A DNA stretch of 35,306 bases, from contig CANNCL010000002.1 of assembly GCA_947503155.1 (NCBI GenBank), positions 740,637 through 775,942 of the forward strand, in the 5' to 3' direction. Source of the stretch: an uncultured Erythrobacter sp. (lineage in GTDB: Bacteria; Pseudomonadota; Alphaproteobacteria; Sphingomonadales; Sphingomonadaceae). Every line of letters begins with the position of its first letter. The first letter of the stretch is position 1. The notes beneath the pieces are model-generated. The model worked only from the letters and a program-made list of their open reading frames with translations. It ran no database searches and was not told where the DNA came from. Positions 1 to 7,259 of this stretch are shown here, piece by piece. The position numbers and the translations under genes were made by a program.

Positions 1-102
1 CGCCTGTATCGGTGCCGGTGCAGCAACACTGCCCAGCGCCAATGCGCAAAAGGTCAAGAGCGCGAAGGATGCGAAGCGATTAAGAGCGATAGCTGGTGTC
101 AT
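1..102 (-). CDS. Secreted protein, N-terminal fragment (cut by window edge)
   Basis: An ATG on the minus strand opens a frame that runs without a stop to the window edge, giving 34 residues. They form a typical Sec signal peptide: a short N-region with one Arg (ALNRF), a hydrophobic core rich in Ala, Leu and Phe, and small residues near the end (SVAAPAPIQA) that could hold a signal peptidase I site. The mature part lies outside the window, so no function can be given. It follows the sulfotransferase gene on the same strand at 60 bases and could be the next gene of that operon. The upstream sequence has only a weak purine-rich ribosome site. Confidence 0.6.
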   Translation of the reverse strand, partial: MTPAIALNRFASFALLTFCALALGSVAAPAPIQA

Positions 103-162
103 CTCAGTGGTTTCTCACAGGTCATCTGAATTGCAGGTGAGCAGGATTGTTCTGCCGCCCGC

Positions 163-891
163 TTATTCCGCTGCAATCGCATGTTTGCACATAAACTCAT
201 AGTCTTCGCGGCACGCATCGGCGGTTTTTTGATACTCTTCACCGAGCTTTGGCAGAGCGCCGGGGGGATTGCCAAACCCTGCCGAGGCATTGACCTTGTC
301 GTACCAATGCGCGCCCCATATTCCGTCCTGCGGCAGCGGGCCGTTTTCCCATGTTAGCATCGCAGGATCCCAATCAATCCCAAGGGCGATGCACAATTGG
401 CTAAGCACTTTTTGTGGGTTTGTCAGAATCTGAGCGCTGTCCACAACAGGCGGCGCGTGGCCGAGCCGCTGCGCTTCCATCTCAAAATATTCCCGTTGGC
501 GCGCCAGCCCAAGATGTTCGGGCCGGATTGCGGTGCGTTTGTTGGCATAGCTGGCCGCGACGCGAACCGGATCGCGGATGAGGAATGCGTGGCGGGTTTC
601 TGGAAAGTCCAGAATGCTGACTGGCCCTTCCATGTGGTGGGGCATGTGTTTCTGATACCAGATTGTGCGGCCAGCCGGTGGCGCGCCATTTTGCGCGTCC
701 GCGACCCTTTGCCAATCGCATTCCATATCGTCGATGATCTCGGCGGCCATAGGCTGCGGATCGCCTGTGGCTTTCAGATAGGCACCGTAGAACGGCTCAT
801 CGCTGACATAGGTGTCCGCGCGGCTGCCAAAGCTCCGCATCATCGCGGTGGAGAGGTTGCGCGGACCGCTCCACATGGCAATCCTGATCAT
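163..891 (-). CDS. Sulfotransferase-like P-loop protein
   Basis: A 242-residue soluble protein of the sulfotransferase fold. The N-terminus (residues 5-15, with W-S-G-P-R-N-L-S-T) matches the 5'-phosphosulfate loop that binds PAPS. The stretch around R106-D107 (AFLIRDPVRVAASY) matches the 3'-phosphate motif. DEP at 31-33 and a His-rich KHMPHHM at 81-87 lie where acceptor-site residues are expected. The acceptor is unknown. The ATG overlaps the stop of the class IV aminotransferase gene by four bases (ATGA), so the two are translationally coupled. Such proteins are often misnamed 'branched-chain aminotransferase' because of this pairing. Membership of the fold is fairly sure; actual sulfotransfer is inferred. 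Confidence 0.82.
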   Translation of the reverse strand: MIRIAMWSGPRNLSTAMMRSFGSRADTYVSDEPFYGAYLKATGDPQPMAAEIIDDMECDWQRVADAQNGAPPAGRTIWYQKHMPHHMEGPVSILDFPETRHAFLIRDPVRVAASYANKRTAIRPEHLGLARQREYFEMEAQRLGHAPPVVDSAQILTNPQKVLSQLCIALGIDWDPAMLTWENGPLPQDGIWGAHWYDKVNASAGFGNPPGALPKLGEEYQKTADACREDYEFMCKHAIAAE

Positions 892-1802
892 TGCGCGCCC
901 CGGTCCATCAGATCGCGGTATAGCCCCTGCAAACGCTCCACCATCGGCCCGCGCGCAGGGGTGAGTTTGCGGCCATCTACCTCTGTCACAGGAACAACGC
1001 CCGCAAATGTACCGGTCACGAAAGCTTCGTCGGCGCCGTACACATCGGTCAGTGAGAAGTTACGCTCAAACACCGGGATGCCCGCTTCTCGGCACACTTG
1101 GATGACATTCGAACGGGTGATCCCGCCTAGGCAATAGTCACCGCTAGAGGTCCAAACCTCCCCTTTGCGAACGATGAAGAAGTGCGTTGAATTGCACGTC
1201 GCGACAAAGCCATGCGGGTCGAGCATCAGCGCTTCATCTGCACCGGCCTGCGTCGCTTGAATACAGGCGGTGATGCAATTGAGTTTGGAGTGCGAGTTTA
1301 GCTTTTGATCCTGCACCGCCGGATCGCCGCGCCGCACATGGACCGTGAATAGCCGCAGTCCGGTTTCGATTGTTGTGGGAAGCGGTGCTTTGAATTCTGG
1401 GATGATAACGATGGTCGCGGGCGAGATCACGACACGCGGGTCTTGATACGGTGTCGAGCGGATGCCGCGCGTCACCATCAGGCGGATATGGACACCCTCT
1501 TCGCCGCGCATTGCGTTGCCATCGACCGTGTCCTCAATCCGCTGAGTCAGTTCATCGCGGGTTAGGCCGACATCCATCGCGATGGCTTTTGCACCCTCGA
1601 ACAATCGGTCCAAATGTGCGTCCAAGAATGCGATCTTGCCTTTGTGCAGCCGCAACCCTTCCCATACCCCGTCGCCAAGCATGAAACCGCTGTCAAAGAC
1701 CGAGACACTGGCCTCTGCTCGCGGGACAAGCGTGCCATTCACACTGATCAACACGCTCTCATTGCGCGGATCAGCGGCGTAATCATGCGTACCTTTTGCC
1801 AT
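888..1802 (-). CDS. Class IV PLP-dependent aminotransferase-like protein
   Basis: 304 residues from the chosen ATG; an upstream start at 1850 would add 16 residues lacking family character. The fold-type IV pattern is clear: an N-terminal domain with FDSGFMLGDGVWEGLR near residues 36-51, the PLP lysine in NSHSKLNCI (K173), GADEALMLD, and the GGITR phosphate-loop motif. This is the family of branched-chain and D-amino acid aminotransferases and ADC lyase. The usual V-T-E-G-S-S-S-N block reads V-A-T-C-N-S-T-H, so the glutamate that normally contacts the PLP ring nitrogen appears to be threonine. Reaction type and substrate are therefore uncertain. It heads an operon with the sulfotransferase-like gene. 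Confidence 0.88.
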   Translation of the reverse strand: MAKGTHDYAADPRNESVLISVNGTLVPRAEASVSVFDSGFMLGDGVWEGLRLHKGKIAFLDAHLDRLFEGAKAIAMDVGLTRDELTQRIEDTVDGNAMRGEEGVHIRLMVTRGIRSTPYQDPRVVISPATIVIIPEFKAPLPTTIETGLRLFTVHVRRGDPAVQDQKLNSHSKLNCITACIQATQAGADEALMLDPHGFVATCNSTHFFIVRKGEVWTSSGDYCLGGITRSNVIQVCREAGIPVFERNFSLTDVYGADEAFVTGTFAGVVPVTEVDGRKLTPARGPMVERLQGLYRDLMDRGAQ

Positions 1803-1871
1803 AGAACTTGCTTTTCTACCTTTTCCTATAGTGACAAGTGGCGCGGGCATCGCTAGCGAGCGTTTCTGCGC

Positions 1872-1961
1872 GGACAGGTGGCAGAGCGGTTGAATGCACT
1901 GGTCTTGAAAACCAGCGTGGGTGCAAGCCCACCGTGGGTTCGAATCCCACCCTGTCCGCCA
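1872..1961 (+). tRNA. tRNA-Ser(UGA)
   Basis: A 90-base class II tRNA with CCA encoded (1959-1961). The acceptor stem pairs GGACAGG (1872-1878) with CCTGTCC (1951-1957), with G as discriminator. The anticodon stem CTGGT/ACCAG (1899-1903 and 1911-1915) carries the loop CTTGAAA with anticodon TGA at 1906-1908. A long variable arm (TGGGTGCAAGCCCA) and a T-loop with GGTTCGAATCC follow, as expected for serine. It reads UCA (and possibly UCG/UCU) codons. A TATAGT at 1827-1832 could be the -10 of its promoter; no good -35 is visible at normal spacing. Confidence 0.97.
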
Positions 1962-2008
1962 TTTTCCTTATCTCACGATAACTCGCTTCGCTCGCTCCTC
2001 CGATTGGG

Positions 2009-2036
2009 CGGCCTTTCGGCCGGCGGGCGCTCGCCC
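2009..2036. other. Small hairpins between tRNA-Ser and a convergent gene
   Basis: Downstream of the tRNA is a perfect 5-bp stem, CGGCC-TTTC-GGCCG at 2009-2022. It is followed by a 4-bp GGGC/GCCC stem at 2025-2036. Neither is followed by a run of T on either strand, so an intrinsic terminator is not shown. They may still help separate the convergent transcripts. The rest of 1962-2059 holds nothing I recognise. Confidence 0.35.
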
Positions 2037-2059
2037 TTGTGAACCCTTTACGGGCTGGG

Positions 2060-2284
2060 TCATTGCTTGCCTTCGTCGCCGGCCTGCTTCGCACCTGTCC
2101 CATCTTCGGGCGGCGTCATGTGGTCCAAGTGATCGACATCGATCTCTTCGCCATGCGGATCGCCCCACATCACCAGCGACGGGGCGAACGCCTTACCCTT
2201 TGGAAACATCGTGCCTTTCAAATGCGCGATCAGATCCTCTTTCGTCAGGAACGGATTTTCGCCTGCGGGTTTGCCATCACCCAT
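2060..2284 (-). CDS. Small acidic protein of unknown function downstream of lpdA
   Basis: 74 residues, not recognised. The ATG overlaps the lpdA stop by one base (TGATG), the classic arrangement for reinitiation, which is the main reason to believe it is a gene. The protein is soluble and has no signal or membrane segment. The first half (residues 10-45) looks structured, with KEDLIAHLKGTMFPKGKAF resembling a helix and turn. The second half is acidic and His-containing (DPHGEEIDVDHLDHM) and ends in a polar tail. Its position suggests co-expression with dihydrolipoyl dehydrogenase; no function is assigned. Confidence 0.6.
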   Translation of the reverse strand: MGDGKPAGENPFLTKEDLIAHLKGTMFPKGKAFAPSLVMWGDPHGEEIDVDHLDHMTPPEDGTGAKQAGDEGKQ

Positions 2285-3696
2285 CAGAAATGGATCGCGC
2301 GGCCATAGGCGTCGAGCACGCTTTCATGCATCATCTCTGACAATGTGGGATGCGGGAAGACGGTCTGCATCAATTCGGCTTCGGTTGTCTCCAACACCTT
2401 GCCTACGGTGTAGCCTTGGATCAGCTCAGTGACCTCCGCCCCGATCATATGCGCGCCCAGCAGCTCTCCGGTCTTGGCGTCGAATACGGTTTTGATGAAG
2501 CCCTCTGCCTCGCCCAGCGCGATGGCTTTGCCGTTGCCGATGAAGGGGAAGTTGCCGACTTTCACGTCGTAACCCGCCTCTTTCGCCGCGGCTTCGGTCT
2601 TGCCGACGCTGGCGATCTGTGGGTGGCAATAGGTGCAGCCCGGTATCGCATCGCGGTTCAGCGGGTGCGGTTGGACCTCTTTATTGCCCATTTCCTGAGC
2701 GATAGATTCCGCGCAGGTTACGCCCTCATGGCTTGCTTTATGCGCCAGCCACGGCCCCGGCGTGCAATCGCCAATCGCCCACAATCCGGCGCTCTTAGTG
2801 CGGCCATAAGGGTCGATCTGGATGAAGCCTCTATCCATGTCCGCCAGCGGTTCTAGCCCCACATTTTCCGTATTTGGCACGATTCCGATGGCGCTGATGA
2901 CATGGCTGAACTCGGTTGTTTCGACCTTGCCTTTGCTGTCCTTAATCGTCGCGGTGACGCCTTTGCCGTGGACTTTCAGCCCCTCGACACCGGCGCCGGT
3001 CATGATCGTCATGCCTTGCTTGGTCAGGCTCTTTTGCAAGAAGGTGGACACATCCGCATCCTCGACCGGCACAACGCGGTCGAGCATCTCAACCACCGTC
3101 ACATCAACGCCCATATCGTTGTAGAAGCTGGCGAACTCGATCCCAATCGCGCCCGATCCGATGACCAACAGTTTGCTCGGCATTTCTGGCGGGACCATTG
3201 CATGGCGATATGTCCAAACGCGCTCTCCATCGGCGGGAGCAAATGGCAGGTCGCGCGCCCGCGCTCCGGTGGCGACGATCACATGCTTGGCGGTTAGCGT
3301 CTCTGTGCCCTTGTCCGACTTCACCGTCAGAGAGGTTGCTCCGGTCAGCGTCCCCTCGCCCATGTGAACGGTGATCTTGTTCTTCTTCATCAGGTGGCCG
3401 ATGCCCTGATTGAGCTGTTTCGCGACGCCCCGGCTGCGTTTCACGATGGCGTCCAAATCCGCCTCAATCGTGCCAGCAACCTTCAGGCCGTAACTCTCCG
3501 CTTGATCCATATAGTGCTTGATCTCTGCCGAACGCAGCAGCGCCTTTGTCGGGATACAGCCCCAATTGAGACAGATGCCGCCCAGATTCTCCCGCTCCAC
3601 AATCGCGGTTTTTAATCCCAGTTGAGCGCAGCGAATCGCTGCCACATATCCGCCCGGCCCTGATCCCAGCACCACCACATCGTAACTCACTGACAT
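2284..3696 (-). CDS. lpdA: Dihydrolipoyl dehydrogenase (E3)
   Basis: 470 residues, normal length. It reoxidises dihydrolipoamide on E2 subunits with NAD+, for pyruvate dehydrogenase and probably other 2-oxoacid complexes. The FAD-binding GSGPGG is at 11-16. The redox-active disulfide is C42/C47 in GGICLNWGCIPTKAL. The NAD-binding GSGAIGIEFA and the second FAD motif AIGDCTPGPWLAHKA follow. The C-terminal HPTLSEMMHE supplies the His-Glu pair used by the partner subunit. It is separated from pdhC by three smaller genes on the same strand. About 170 bases lie upstream, so it may have its own promoter as well as read-through. Confidence 0.97.
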   Translation of the reverse strand: MSVSYDVVVLGSGPGGYVAAIRCAQLGLKTAIVERENLGGICLNWGCIPTKALLRSAEIKHYMDQAESYGLKVAGTIEADLDAIVKRSRGVAKQLNQGIGHLMKKNKITVHMGEGTLTGATSLTVKSDKGTETLTAKHVIVATGARARDLPFAPADGERVWTYRHAMVPPEMPSKLLVIGSGAIGIEFASFYNDMGVDVTVVEMLDRVVPVEDADVSTFLQKSLTKQGMTIMTGAGVEGLKVHGKGVTATIKDSKGKVETTEFSHVISAIGIVPNTENVGLEPLADMDRGFIQIDPYGRTKSAGLWAIGDCTPGPWLAHKASHEGVTCAESIAQEMGNKEVQPHPLNRDAIPGCTYCHPQIASVGKTEAAAKEAGYDVKVGNFPFIGNGKAIALGEAEGFIKTVFDAKTGELLGAHMIGAEVTELIQGYTVGKVLETTEAELMQTVFPHPTLSEMMHESVLDAYGRAIHF

Positions 3697-3726
3697 TGCT
3701 TCATTTCCCTATATTCAAGGTTGTTG

Positions 3727-3744
3727 CCTGACACACCTGACACA
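3727..3744. repeat. Perfect 9-bp tandem repeat upstream of lpdA
   Basis: CCTGACACA occurs twice in direct succession (3727-3735 and 3736-3744), 31 bases or more before the lpdA start codon in the gap between lpdA and the thioesterase gene. Direct repeats spaced at nine bases could be a regulator site or chance; no known motif is matched. Confidence 0.45.
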
Positions 3745-3868
3745 CAGTCTAGGCCCAAAAACTTTGCCGCCCCCAATGCGCGCCTGTGCGGACGGGTTTG
3801 ATGGCGAATTCGGTCATTATCCATAGCGAAAACGCTGCACATTCATCGCCGTGTAGGACAGCACAAAA

Positions 3869-4252
3869 TCACACCATTTCGCCCGTTTGCTTCACCGCAC
3901 GCGGACGGCCATCGTCACCGATGACCACAAATTTAAACGTCCCTTCGGACACTTTGACAATTGCCTCGCCGTTGCGTTCTCGCCCGATACCCTCAACCTG
4001 AATGGTCATCGAAGTCCGCCCCGTGGCGATCACTTCGGCATAGACCGACAATTCATCACCTACCTGCATCGCACCGGGAAAGGTGAAATCGGTGGCGTGC
4101 ACAACAACCGCTTTGCCCTGCCCAACCCGGCTAGCCAGCGATCCCGCACCCAGCGCCATTTGCGCCATCAGCCAGCCGCCGAAAACCCCGCCATAGGGGT
4201 TCAGATCGGTCGGCATCGCCGTGGCGCGGATGGTGAGCTGGCGGTCAGGCAT
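3869..4252 (-). CDS. YciA-like hotdog acyl-CoA thioesterase family protein
   Basis: 127 residues, a single hotdog domain of the YciA/acyl-CoA hydrolase type. The signature is NPYGGVFGGWLMAQMA at residues 18-33, followed by a central strand with VVHATDFTFPGAMQVGDELSVYAEV and a final strand containing EGTFKFVVIGDDGRPRAV. In YciA the corresponding segment reads NANGDIFGGWIMSQMD, whose last Asp is catalytic from memory. Here that position is A33 and the earlier Asp is G22. So this protein may hydrolyse with another residue, or may bind acyl-CoA only. It starts three bases after the upstream membrane-protein gene and is clearly in the same operon. Confidence 0.82.
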   Translation of the reverse strand: MPDRQLTIRATAMPTDLNPYGGVFGGWLMAQMALGAGSLASRVGQGKAVVVHATDFTFPGAMQVGDELSVYAEVIATGRTSMTIQVEGIGRERNGEAIVKVSEGTFKFVVIGDDGRPRAVKQTGEMV

Positions 4253-4255
4253 ATA

Positions 4256-4660
4256 TTACGCCATCTCAGGAGCGGCGGATTGCGCTGCGCCCATAGGTTT
4301 CACCACCCAGAACCAACCCAAAACCGCATAGACATTCGCAGCAATCACCGCCGGTCCGCCGAAATAGATCACAAAAAGCAAGCCAGCCAGCGCATAGCAG
4401 GTCAGCAACATGACCACTCCGGCCAAATTCGCCATTAGGAATATTGTTCCGGGAGAGCCTTGCAGGCGTTCTTGAGCAAGAACAAAGGACAAAAACGCGA
4501 TTGGTAATCCGATGAGAAGGCTTGCCGGTAAGGAAAAGAACAACAAGTTGAGCCAGCCTAGCGGCTCACCCCCGTCCATGCCGATAATTCCATACGGAAT
4601 GATGGCACCAATAGCGGCCAAGCACCCGATCACCGCGAATTTCCCAAATGCCATTAACAT
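4256..4660 (-). CDS. Four-helix integral membrane protein, unknown function
   Basis: 134 residues with about four hydrophobic helices: a GKFAVIGCLAAIGAIIPYGII segment, LNLLFFSLPASLLIGLPIAFLSFVL, NLAGVVMLLTCYALAGLLFVIYF, and AVIAANVYAVLGWFWVV. I do not recognise the family. The ATG at 4660 is chosen over a TTG two codons upstream because GGGGGGAG sits eight bases before it, one of the best ribosome sites in the region. It lies between the SH3 lipoprotein and the thioesterase genes with short gaps (24 and 3 bases), so all three should be co-transcribed from pdhC. Confidence 0.7.
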   Translation of the reverse strand: MLMAFGKFAVIGCLAAIGAIIPYGIIGMDGGEPLGWLNLLFFSLPASLLIGLPIAFLSFVLAQERLQGSPGTIFLMANLAGVVMLLTCYALAGLLFVIYFGGPAVIAANVYAVLGWFWVVKPMGAAQSAAPEMA

Positions 4661-4684
4661 TGCCAATACTCCCCCCAGAGTTAT

Positions 4685-5185
4685 TTAACCCGCGATCAAT
4701 TCAACGAAGCGCTGGCTGATCCAGCCTGAGCGGCATGAGCCATTATAGTCGCGAATGTTTGGAACGGGTGATCCAACACCGCATCCGGTGCCCGCGGCGC
4801 CTGACCCTTCGTAAACGATCCCAATCCAGCCATCGGCGGTTTCGCACATCGAAACCCCAGTGCCCGAAGTCAGGCGATCAATCTCATCAGCATCCGTGCT
4901 TGGCGCAGCGCGGACCGTCAGAAAGTTGTCGCCATCGGGGTTAAGCCCCGTGATCTCTCCATAACCGCCGCATGCGTCCATTTCTGGACCGTCAAAGCCG
5001 ATGCGAACCGGGCGTCGTTCGATGCCGAATGTGGGTTCTGCTGGCGCTTCGGTTACGGCTGCGGCCTCTGGATCGGCATCAAATTCGCCGGTTTCTTCCG
5101 TGACAATTTCGGCGTCTTCAGATGCGCCGGAACACGCCATCAATGTCAGGCTTGCCCCAGCAAGGACGGCAAATGCTCCGCGCAT
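4685..5185 (-). CDS. SH3-domain lipoprotein
   Basis: 166 residues from the ATG at 5185; a TTG two codons upstream would overlap the pdhC stop. The N-terminus is a lipoprotein signal peptide with lipobox L-M-A-C at 15-18. An acidic, Ala/Glu-rich linker of about 50 residues follows. The C-terminal half looks like a bacterial SH3-like domain: NFLTVRAAPSTDADEIDRL, then SMCETADGWIGIVY, and a WISQRFVEL end. Several Cys suggest disulfides in the periplasm. The role may be cell-wall binding. Its location two bases after pdhC, a cytoplasmic enzyme gene, is functionally unexplained. Confidence 0.8.
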   Translation of the reverse strand: MRGAFAVLAGASLTLMACSGASEDAEIVTEETGEFDADPEAAAVTEAPAEPTFGIERRPVRIGFDGPEMDACGGYGEITGLNPDGDNFLTVRAAPSTDADEIDRLTSGTGVSMCETADGWIGIVYEGSGAAGTGCGVGSPVPNIRDYNGSCRSGWISQRFVELIAG

Positions 5186-5187
5186 TT

Positions 5188-6639
5188 TCAAACCACCAGC
5201 CCCATCGGATTTTCAATCAAGCTGCGGAATTGGTCGAGCAATTTCGCGCCGTCCACACCGTCAATCGCGCGGTGATCGAAACTGCCGGTGACGCTCATCA
5301 CTGTTGCCACGCCCAATGCTCCGTCAACGATAGCGGGGCGCTGCTCGCCTGCACCAACGGCCAAGATCATGCCTTGCGGCGGGTTGATCACCGCATCAAA
5401 TTGCTTGGTGCCGAACATGCCCAGATTGGACAGCGAAACCGTGCCGCCCTGATATTCATGCGGCGCAAGTTTGCCGTCACGCGCTTTGCCCGCGAGTTCC
5501 TTCATTTCCTGGCTGATTTCCGCCAGACCTTTGCGTCCTGCATCGCGGATGATCGGCGTGATTAAGCCGGTCGGAGCGGCGACAGCGACGGACACATCTT
5601 CGCGGCTATATTGGTGCATCACGTCGCCTTGGAACGACACATTGCATTGCGGTTCGCGTTGCAATGCGCGGGCGAGCGCTTTGATAATCAGGTCATTGAC
5701 CGACAGTTTTACCCCGTCCGCTTCGAGCGAAGCGTTGAGCTGTTTGCGCAGGCTAAGCAGGGCATCCAGCTGCACATCGACGGTGAGGTAGATATGCGGA
5801 ACGGTTTGTTTCGCTTCGGTCAATCGGCGGGCGATAACCTTGCGCACATTGTTCAGTTTTTGCGTTTCGTAAGGCGCATCATATTCGCTCGCTGGTTGAG
5901 TTGGTGCTGCTGTCTTAGGAGCGGGCGCCGCTGCTGGCGCAGGCGCGCTTGCCGGGTCAAAGTTTTCAACATCTGCTTTGACGATCCGTCCGCCGGGGCC
6001 GGTGCCGCTGACGCCGGAAAGGTCGATACCTTTCTGCTGAGCGATCCGTTTTGCCAGCGGCGATGCAACAACGCGGCCGCTGGACCCCATGCCGCCTTCG
6101 CCCCCGCCCGAAGCAAGAGCAGGCGCCGTTGCCGCGGTTGGGGAAGGAGAAGCCGCAGCCGCAACATTGCCGCCGCCTGCTTCAATCGCCGTTTCGACAT
6201 CGCCTTTGGTTATCTTACCGTTGGGGCCGGAACCCTCGATCTGGGTTAGGTCGACGCCGTTTTGATCGGCCAGTTTGCGCGCCGTCGGCGTCGCCGCCGG
6301 GCCATCCTTAGGCGCCGGTGCTGGGGTTGGTTCTGGCGTAGGAGCAGGAGCGGGAGCCGCATCTGGCGCAGGCGCGCTGATATCCGATGCGTCTTCACCC
6401 TCTTCTGCAAGCACCGCAATCACGGCGCCCACGGCCACATTCTCTGTGCCGTCACCCACCACAATCGCCGCGATCGTGCCTTCATCGACCGCTTCGAATT
6501 CCATCGTCGCTTTGTCTGTTTCGATCTCGGCCATGATATCGCCGGATTGGACCGTGTCGCCCACTTTCACCAACCATTTGGCGAGAGTGCCCTCTTCCAT
6601 TGTGGGCGAAAGGGCGGGCATCTTAATTTCGATGGCCAT
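5188..6639 (-). CDS. pdhC: Pyruvate dehydrogenase E2 (dihydrolipoamide acetyltransferase)
   Basis: 483 residues. It carries acetyl groups from E1 to CoA and forms the core of the complex. The N-terminal lipoyl domain (1-78) has its lysine at K43 in ETDKAT. A Pro/Ala linker follows. Then come two regions that each look like a peripheral subunit-binding domain: about 116-152 ([26 protein letters not shown]) and about 190-227 ([26 protein letters not shown]). The catalytic domain (about 255-483) has the active-site block DHRAIDG at 455-461. Usual E2 proteins have one binding domain. pdhA/pdhB are not in the window. Confidence 0.96.
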   Translation of the reverse strand: MAIEIKMPALSPTMEEGTLAKWLVKVGDTVQSGDIMAEIETDKATMEFEAVDEGTIAAIVVGDGTENVAVGAVIAVLAEEGEDASDISAPAPDAAPAPAPTPEPTPAPAPKDGPAATPTARKLADQNGVDLTQIEGSGPNGKITKGDVETAIEAGGGNVAAAASPSPTAATAPALASGGGEGGMGSSGRVVASPLAKRIAQQKGIDLSGVSGTGPGGRIVKADVENFDPASAPAPAAAPAPKTAAPTQPASEYDAPYETQKLNNVRKVIARRLTEAKQTVPHIYLTVDVQLDALLSLRKQLNASLEADGVKLSVNDLIIKALARALQREPQCNVSFQGDVMHQYSREDVSVAVAAPTGLITPIIRDAGRKGLAEISQEMKELAGKARDGKLAPHEYQGGTVSLSNLGMFGTKQFDAVINPPQGMILAVGAGEQRPAIVDGALGVATVMSVTGSFDHRAIDGVDGAKLLDQFRSLIENPMGLVV

Positions 6640-6732
6640 AGCTGCGCTGAAACTCCGTTACGGCTTGCTGGATTGGTTCGTATATTGAGGCTTTAAACGC
6701 TGTGCCGCCGGGGGCAAGCCTTCTCGCGCCTC

Positions 6733-6761
6733 TTGCAATATCATCCGATAGTTCAGATAAA
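6733..6761 (+). promoter_or_regulatory. Possible promoter of the universal stress gene
   Basis: TTGCAA at 6733-6738 and GATAAA at 6756-6761 are 17 bases apart and lie just ahead of the ribosome site AGAGGGG. This gives a short leader of roughly 15 bases. The -10 match is poor, so the assignment is tentative. Confidence 0.3.
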
Positions 6762-6781
6762 TCACCACGAGAGGGGCTTCG

Positions 6782-7234
6782 ATGCGCACATTTCTTGTCA
6801 TCATAGACGAAAGCGACGAAGCACGAGCGGCCATGCGCTATGCGGCGCGCCGCGCGGTGCAAGTGGGCGGCGCGGTGCATATTCTCGCTCTGGTCGCACA
6901 GCAGAATTTCAGCGCATTCGGAGGCGTGCAAGCGACCATCGAACAAGAAGCGCGCGACCGGGCGGAAATGTTGGCGCATGGCGTCGCTGGCAATTTGCTC
7001 GCGGAAAGCGGAATTATGCCCACAATTTCGGTGAAAATCGGCAACGGTCAAAAGATCGTGACCGAATTCCTTGAAGGGCACACAGAGGTCGCAGCCTTAG
7101 TCCTAGGCGCTGCCAAAGGAAGCGGCCCCGGCCCGTTAGTGACGCATTTTGCCGCACATGCCGGGGATTTGCCCTGCCCGCTCTATGTCATTCCGCATGA
7201 CTATGATGAAAAAAGCAGCGACCACGAAGCGTAA
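6782..7234 (+). CDS. Universal stress protein (UspA family)
   Basis: 150 residues, one Usp domain. It opens with MRTFLVIIDESDEARAAMRYA, a first strand followed by the helix that packs near the nucleotide site. Near the end is VAALVLGAAKGSGPGPLVTH, which resembles the G-x2-G-x9-G phosphate loop of ATP-binding Usp proteins, and then a final strand CPLYVIPH. Such proteins help cells survive starvation and other stress by poorly known means. The AGAGGGG ribosome site lies six bases upstream of the ATG. The gene is alone on its strand, divergent from pdhC and converging on rnr. Confidence 0.88.
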   Translation: MRTFLVIIDESDEARAAMRYAARRAVQVGGAVHILALVAQQNFSAFGGVQATIEQEARDRAEMLAHGVAGNLLAESGIMPTISVKIGNGQKIVTEFLEGHTEVAALVLGAAKGSGPGPLVTHFAAHAGDLPCPLYVIPHDYDEKSSDHEA

Positions 7235-7259
7235 TCCGCAGCCTAAATTAGCAGCGCAA

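Noticed and set aside
1816..2103. Minus-strand frame across tRNA-Ser containing VGFEPTVGLHPRWF
   Set aside because: This peptide is the well-known spurious translation of the antisense of tRNA-Ser; the tRNA explains the sequence.
6623..7081. Minus-strand frame opposite the universal stress gene
   Set aside because: Overlaps the Usp gene and the pdhC start; composition is unlike a protein.
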